A stretch of 64,000 nucleotides of DNA from contig NC_056726.1 of the NCBI RefSeq assembly GCF_019279795.1, forward strand, positions 1,137,911,882 to 1,137,975,881. Reading direction: 5' to 3'. This document shows positions 57,841 to 64,000 of this stretch, one piece after another. The stretch comes from Protopterus annectens (taxonomy: Eukaryota; Chordata; Ceratodontiformes; Protopteridae). A program made the position numbers and the translations under genes. The first letter of the stretch is position 1. Every line of letters begins with the position of its first letter. The notes under the pieces were generated by a model. The model was not told the origin of the DNA. It did no database searches and was given only the letters and a program-made list of their open reading frames with translations.

Positions 57841-59600
57841 ATATGTCACGGTTAGTGTGCTGTGCCTCTGTCTACCCATGACATACAGGTGATATCCAGG
57901 GTACACCTGCCATCTCCCATCCAGTCATCATGATTCCTCTGGATGACAGTCACTGAGAGACTCCCTGGATATCCTGTAGTGGGAGTTTAGTCATGAGTGG
58001 AGTGAGCTTCTGGGTTGTGGACCAATCAGTACAGCATGTCCTGTTTATGTCTGTGCTGGGGTTCAGGCCTGTCAGCTGCATAGGTCACCTGCATTCAGTG
58101 TTTACATGGTGCCAAACGTCCATTGATACCAGGTTGGTCATGGCTCTAAACATCAGGCACAGTTCACCTCCAGCCAGGCAGTATGGCACTGTGTGGAGCT
58201 GCAGTTACTTTACTCAGGCGACACATGGCATCTGTTACAGCTCTGCAATCCTCCTGGTTGGGTATTTGTGTGGACATTCCAGTTGCTGTAGGTGCCTGCT
58301 ATGGTACATCCCACAGGGGCCATTGTACTCAATTGTGAGGCTGATGAAGGATGACTGCAGAGCCACAATGACCTCCCCTGATCTAGATCTGACTACCTTC
58401 ATGATTAGGTGGGTATATGGTATGTTTCTGTAACCACTACAGCCACATGCTTGTCCAATGCAAGATATCTATCAACTTGTGTCCCCAGGTCTCTTATTAC
58501 TTCTTCAGTACTTAATGGGTTAACACCTATGTGGTAATTGGTGGCCACTTACTGTATATCCACAGGGGATGACTATACACTTTTCTGCAATTAGCTTGCT
58601 GACATGGCTATGGCACCAGTTGTCTGTTTCTATGTGGCCCTTTTGTGGGATGCTTGTGTCAGCTGGAGGGTCAGATATGGTGGCCAGTTTGTAGTCCTCT
58701 GCAAACTTGTTCAGACACAGTCCTTCCATGTTGGCCTGTACCTATGGGACATATATACCAAACAAGGGAGGCCCCAGGACCGAGCCTTGTAGGATGCCAG
58801 TTGTATCTGGTTTGTAGTCTGACATGGCTGCAGCATTTCTGACCATGTCAGTTCTGTCCTTGGGCTGGTTTGCAACCCCTCTACTGACATAGGGGTTTAT
58901 ATTTAAGCTGGTGAGCTTATCTATAATGAACATGTGGGGTATTGTATGGAAGCCTTTTGCAAGGTCCACCTAGGCTGTGTGGACCACATTCCCCTCATCA
59001 ATGGCCTTAATGACTGTTTTAAATGAGTCAAACATGTTTAAGGGGCGGGATCTGCACTTAGGAAAGCCACACTGGGTAGGGTCCAGTGTCAGTAGGTCCC
59101 GAATATCTTTATGTCTGAGGTACATGCTGATCCTTTCCATAGCTTTGCAGACCAAGCTTGTCAGGATTCTGGGGTGGTAGTTTGCAGTATCCATTCAGGA
59201 AACACCTTTGTGGAGAAGGACCACTGTTGTTGTACACTGCTCTTTGGGTACATATCCTGTGGTAAGGCTGACATTGAGCAGGAGTGTTATATGGCATTCT
59301 ATTCTTCTTGGAGTCTATGTTGGACTCAGCCCAGGACAGCATCTCGTACTATTGATGCTGTGTGTTTTGCTTTGTAGATGCTGGCTGTTACCTCAGCATC
59401 TGCAATGTCAGGGGGCCAGCACTATGCTGGGATAGATATTTGGCATTTGGGGGGGGGCTGAACCTGTCAGGTTGGATGTTGGCAATGTGTGTGTGTTTGG
59501 TATATTGTTTGTATTATTTGAGTGATTCAGAGCATATCTGTGAATTCCCAACAAGGTTCCTACCATCAGTTAAGAAAGCCTTGTGATTATCCTTAGTGTC
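57841..59600 (-). mobile_element. CR1-like LINE, linker to 3' end, decayed
   Basis: Minus strand: linker (DNHKAFLT), ILTSLVCKAMERISMYLRHK, LTLDPTQCGFPKCRSRPLNM, DLAKGFHTIPHMFIIDKLTS, TGILQGSVLGPPLFGIYVP, LNKFAEDYKLA (FADD reads FAED) and the C-terminal part down to the TGCCTCTGTCTACCCATGAC tail. Many stops. Confidence 0.8.
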
Positions 59601-59625
59601 CTGTACAATTTGTATCTTCATAGGT

Positions 59626-61790
59626 TCATAGGTTCATACTAGGCTATCTGCCCTAGGGCATTTATAAGCCTAGCCAGAGTGTGTGTGGCTTTCACCACCC
59701 CTTGCTATGTGAATATTATGGCCATTTAGGATTTACTTTACTGTGCCTCTGTCTAGATGAGACACAGTGAAGACCCCCAGTGTACATGTACGATCACCCA
59801 TCCACTTGGCAAGATTCCTGTTGGAGAGTCAGTGAGGGGCTCTGCCTAACATGGAGTGGGATTCCGTTCTGGGGTGTAGAGAGCCTATGGGTTATGTATC
59901 TGTCCATCCAGCACATCCTATTTCATTATGTGTTGAGGTTGACATCTCTCGCTCTCACAGCTCTGATGGATTTGGGTTTTATGGGGTGGAGCATGTCCAT
60001 TAATCCTGTGTTGGACATGGCCTTGTACAACAGGCATACAACACCTCTGTGTAGGCAGTATGTGACTGCATACAGCTGGGGTGTCTACAGCCAGGCAGCA
60101 TATGACATATATTTGAGACCCTTTATCCTCTTGGTGAGGTACCTTTGAGGTCTTTCTAACTGCTGCAGGTGTCAGGTGAGGTACATCCCAAATGAGGCAT
60201 TGTACTAAATTATGGGCCTGATAAGAGAACAGTATAGGGGCACAATGACCTCTGTTGACGTAGATGTGATTCCTTTCATGATAAGGTGGCCAATATAGCA
60301 GGTCTTCCTAGCCACGTTGGCAATGTGAGTGTCACATGACAGGTTACTGTCCACTTGTGTCCCTAGGTCCCTGATTACTCCTTCCATACGTAATGGATTA
60401 CCACCTATGTGGTTATTTGTGCGTACCTTGTTTGGTATTTGGTGAGACATTCATACTGTCCAGTGTGTTCAGGAAGGCTGAGTGGGGTTCCTGTGTGTGA
60501 GAGTGTGGTCTGTAGCATGCTACAGACTGTACAGCAGTTTTGCCTATGGTTAGTTGCACATGGGGTGGTCTCCGATGCTTCATGCATTGTCAGTTACCTG
60601 GACGTGTGGGTATCTTTGCTGAATATGGATACTCCCCCTCCTTTTATGGTTTGCTCCAAGTTTTGGGGCCAAGACGCATGATATGAGGTATAACCTGGTA
60701 GTGCTGGTGTGCTCTCAGAAGCCTTGCTGCAGGTTTCTGTCACTGCACAGACATCGATGTTCTCCATACTGGGGAGGGCCTCGGGAGCATGCATCTTGAG
60801 GTTTAGACGTTTGGCATTGGGCAGCATTACCCTTATGTTTCTTTCCACTTATGTTTTCTAGGGAGCTGGGTTACTCTTTTCAGCCTTGCCTACAAAAGTC
60901 TCTATGGAGGTGGCAAGAGCCTTAGCCAATATCCAGACGCCCAGGGGTGACAGGTGCAAGCCATCCCTGGCAAAGCAGCGTGGCTTGTCAAGCATGACAT
61001 CCCAAGCGGACAGACATTGGATCCCCTTGGAATGACACCAGTAATTGTGCCACTTGTTAGAGCTGATCATTCTGTGTTTGTACTGTGGCATCATTCTTGG
61101 TGAAGGTAGGATGCTGCCCAAGGTCAGAGTCATACCGGCCTGGCCTACATAATCGGAGAGCTCATCTATGTCTCTTTTCATGTAGTCTGGGGAGGTACGT
61201 CTCAGGTCATTCACACCAGTATGGACAATGATTGCATCATATTTGTACTTGCTTTGGGGTGACCTGCGTGCTTGTGTTATGTGGAGTATTGTAGCAGCCT
61301 ACAGGCAGCTTACTGTACCCTTTCCCTTGTTCAGTCTGGTGAGCGGGTCAGCAGTGTGTCTGACTATGGAGTCACCTATTACAACTGTATCAGGCATGTT
61401 GTTTCTCCTTCTGGCCTGTGACTGTTTGGCACACCAGCTTTGTGTACTATGTGTTGCATGTGCTATGTTTGGAGGTAGTGGTTGCTTGGGTGTCTGCTTT
61501 GGAGGCCTCTGTTGATGTGGTGTGTTTGTAATTAGAGCCTCCGGGAATGTTTTTCTGTGTTTATGTCTTTGGTTTGCAGTTGTGATAGGTCTATGTGAGA
61601 CTGGGTTTGTGGTGTGTGTGGTTACCTTCTCCTCCTGACTAGTTTTGACAGTACTGAGTTGAGAGAGCTAAGCCTCCGGTTTGGATAAATGGTTGCATCT
61701 CTCACATATATTTGTATTTCTTGGGGAGAGAAGAGGGTTGTCTGTGTACATGGGGCAGGTGTAACATTGCCTCAAGATTCACAGATTCAA
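59626..61790 (-). mobile_element. CR1-like LINE with ORF1 esterase and internal deletion
   Basis: Minus strand from 61790: a leader with a zinc-knuckle start (KYKYMCERCNHLSKPEA), then an SGNH/GDSL esterase with the catalytic blocks GDSIVRH (61362-61376), HTGVNDL (61206-61217) and ARDGLHLSPLG (60951-60970), in a mostly open frame with one stop. The endonuclease follows (NIDVCAVTETCSKASEST, LPGYTSYHASW, GGGVSIFSKDTHTSR). At about 60455 the sequence jumps straight to the segment after the reverse transcriptase (IRDLGTQVDSNLSCDTHIAN), so most of the endonuclease and the entire palm are deleted. The 3' tail lies at 59626-59650. Confidence 0.85.
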
Positions 61791-63115
61791 CTTGTTGTAG
61801 CTGGCCTTAGTGGATTGTATGAGTGGACATATTTTATTGCCATAATACTGATCAGAGATTACTTCCCTTTTTAGGTTTGCTCTATCATGTAGTAGCTTCC
61901 TCATTCTCTTGCATGGTTTGGTAATGGCTGGGGTCCACCATGCCAGATGCCTGCGTGTATGGCATTGTGTCTTGGTTTTATTTGGGATTGCATAATCCAT
62001 GCATTCCTGGTAGTGTTCATGGAATGCATGTATAACGGGTTCTGAGGTGTGGCCCATATTTTGCACAGGCACAGGGCCTTTACTGGATTCCACATCAGTT
62101 TGAAGAAGTGCAAAATTTGCTTTACACATGTTTTTCACTGTGATTTTCTGGCCAGGGACTGTGGTCAGGATGTGTATATCCAGTGTGATTACTCTATGGT
62201 CTGATCTTACCAGTGAGGGATACACTTCTCATCTGACCATACAGTACCCATGTTACTGATTATCACATCCGGTATGCTTACCCCTCTTGTAGGAGTGGTA
62301 TGTTGTTCCTGAGCATTTTGGTTTATGGATTCTAGGAACCTTTGTCCTAGGGTGTTGGAGCTAGAATAATGCTCCCAGTCTATGTTTGGGTATTTTCAGT
62401 CACCCAATATAATGTGGTTTGGAGAGCTTGATATATTCATGTATTCCAACATAGGCCAAGTGCAGTTCCTGGTGTTAGGATGGTAGTCTGTAGCAGGCTA
62501 TAAACTGGGAGGCAGTTTTAGCCACTGTTACTTGACCATGGCTAGTCCATGCTGCTTCCTGTTGTGGTAACAACATGGGGGTGTGGTTATCCTTGACAAT
62601 TATTGCTAGTCACCCTCCTTTTGTAGCTTGTTCCATGTTTTGGGGCTGTAAAGCACAGTATGAGGTGTAACCTGGTAGTGTTAGGGTGCTGTTGTGAGCC
62701 TTGACCCAGTTTTCTGTTACAGAACAGATATCAACATTCTCCATGCTGAGGGGAGTTTAGACTGCATGCATCTTGTTGTTTAGACTTCTGGAATTGGGTA
62801 GCATTACATCTAGGCTCTTATCCCTTGTGATACCTATGGAGGTGGGTTTGTGTTTGGAGCCTTACCTATGCAAGGCACGCTGGGGGTAACAACAGCCTTT
62901 GCCAGTATCCATAAGGCCAGGACTGATAGGTGCACACCACCCCTAGCAGGTGGAGTCATGTTGTGCTCAGCATGTCATCCCAGGCTGGCACGCATTGGAT
63001 CCCCTTTGACTAACAGCAATACTTCAGCCTATTATTACAATTGATCATCTCATCTTCATATTGTGGCATCATGCTTGGTGAGGGTAGGATGTTAGTCAGG
63101 GTCATCAAGTTTGCA
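61791..63115 (-). mobile_element. CR1-like LINE, esterase end to linker
   Basis: Minus strand from 63115: the end of the ORF1 esterase (LTNILPSPSMMPQYEDEMI, then the region equivalent to DGLHLS, degraded), the endonuclease start (62700-62760, NVDICSVTENWVKAHNSTLT), and an open 148-residue frame (62225-61779). The latter reads YPSLVRSDHRVITLDIHILT, AFHEHYQECMDYAIPNKTK and HLAWWTPAITKPCKRMRK, the end of the endonuclease and the linker. It is cut off at 61790, where the next element's ORF1 starts. Confidence 0.75.
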
Positions 63116-63129
63116 TATTCTACATGGTG

Positions 63130-64000
63130 TTACATTGCTTAACACATGGCAATCATGCCGCAGGTGGTGCTGCAGGGTTGCCTATGTTGGATGCACATAC
63201 TACACTCCCTGTACATGTTTGAAAGCAGGTTGTGTCAACTTAGGCATCCCTTTTACTATATGTGTGAGTCGGAGAGAGGTATCATTTCCAGGGTCCCTAC
63301 TGAGCCAGTGTATGTGCTATGCATTGCCGCTTTGCCAAGGCCAAGGTATACTGGGCACGCCTCCTTCTGCCTACTGGGGCAGGCTCAGGTTGTTCCTCCT
63401 CCGAGTCACTCTCTGCCTGTGATTGACATGGCAATGGTGGGGGGCTGTTTGGCCCAGCCCTATGCTGATCCTGCTGCAGCTGTTTTTGCAGAATCATATT
63501 ATGTAGCAAAGCACATACCATGAAAATTTGGGTACATGTAGTTGGTGAGTACTGGAAGACTCCACCAGATGTGTCCAGGCACCGGAACCGTGACTTGAGC
63601 AGCCCGAACACACACTCGATTACATTTCGTGTTTGCGCGTGTGCCTCATTATGGCGTTCCTGTTCAGGTGTGTGTGCATTTCTGATGGGTGTCATCAGCC
63701 ATGGCTCCAGTGCATATCCAGCATCCCCCACTAAGTGACCATGTGGGATGTCCCCACTAGCAAATGTCTGGTACAGCTGCGTCAGATGCCAGATATGGGA
63801 ATCATGGTAGCTTCCAGGGCAGCCAGCACACACATTCATTATTATGCCCTGGGCATCACACATGACCTGGCAGTTGATGGAGGGGAAGCCCTTGCTGTTA
63901 ATGTAGGCCCTACCCCGCTCACCAGCTGGTGCTTTGATGTGTATATGCATGCAGTCTATTGCACCCACTACCTCAGGGTATTCCACTATTTGCTGAAAGA
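63130..64000 (-). CDS. PIF/Harbinger DDE transposase, partial at window edge
   Basis: The minus-strand frame is open from the window edge to a stop at 63297 (229 residues from a GTG at 63986, but it clearly continues upstream beyond the window). It carries the complete DDE nuclease core: GAIDCMHIHIKAP (D at 63954-63956), LVGDAGYALEPWLMTPIRNA (D at 63723-63725) and TRNVIECVFGLLKSRFRCLD (E at 63615-63617), then an acidic/proline-rich C-terminus ending RRRRAQYTLALAKRQ. The protein family excises and integrates Harbinger elements, usually with a Myb-like partner. No stop or frameshift is seen in the visible part. The 3' flank to about 63130 matches that of the dead copy at 1.6-2.9 kb. The N-terminal helix-turn-helix part lies outside. 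Confidence 0.88.

Overview
The window looks like nuclear DNA from a vertebrate-type animal with a repeat-dense genome, probably non-mammalian (lungfish, amphibian or similar; the sequence does not fix the species). Reasons: spliced gene structures with GT/AG introns, one C-type lectin exon, CR1-like LINEs with an (ATGAATCT)-type 3' tail, L2-like LINEs with (AAAT)n tails, Harbinger DDE transposases, a Penelope-like element, terminal-inverted-repeat MITEs, tRNA-like SINEs and long microsatellites. There are no bacterial-type operons, rRNA, tRNA genes or CRISPR arrays.

Layout. 0-3.3 kb: MITE copies, a dead Harbinger transposase (-) and a CR1 3' end (+). 3.5-11.3 kb: two arms of about 930 bp in inverted orientation enclose AT-rich DNA that carries a well-preserved exon of a C-type lectin domain (8906-9038), an L1/Tx1-like ORF1 remnant and a reverse transcriptase remnant. 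11.3-14.7 kb: two CR1 copies head to head; the right one is split by a 639-bp insertion carrying a 46-bp minisatellite with CCCTAA runs. 15-17.2 kb: MITEs. 17.4-26.8 kb: a decayed minus-strand copy of a three-exon Myb/SANT-like gene, its second intron stuffed with a CR1 (-), an L2-like LINE (+) and a Penelope-like element nested inside that LINE. 27-35 kb: MITE, palindromic tandem repeats, LINE tails, a Gypsy integrase remnant, CR1. 35.3-40.1 kb: L2-like 5' part, CR1, L2-like endonuclease.

40.4-44.2 kb holds the best gene candidate: a three-exon Myb/SANT-like gene with a TATA box, consistent splice phases and no stop (235 aa). 45.6-48.4 kb: a long CR1 (-). 50.2-52.15 kb: a second, divergent three-exon Myb/SANT-like gene in which three in-frame stops are the only damage seen. 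53.4-54.9 kb: CR1 ORF1/endonuclease (+). 55.2-56.8 kb: a satellite of about 251 bp per unit, each unit with an ATTTGCAT octamer. 57.8-63.1 kb: three tandem CR1 copies (-), one with a recognisable SGNH esterase in ORF1. 63.1-64 kb: a Harbinger transposase (-) with intact D, D, E, running off the window.

How the parts relate: Harbinger transposons are known to encode a DDE transposase and a Myb-like partner. Here the Myb-like genes stand apart from the transposases and keep a shared phase-1/phase-1 intron plan. Whether they are orphaned transposon genes, non-autonomous elements or a host family is an inference left open. Most coding-looking stretches are transposon remnants; only the lectin exon and the Myb-like gene at 41.4-43.4 kb look potentially functional.
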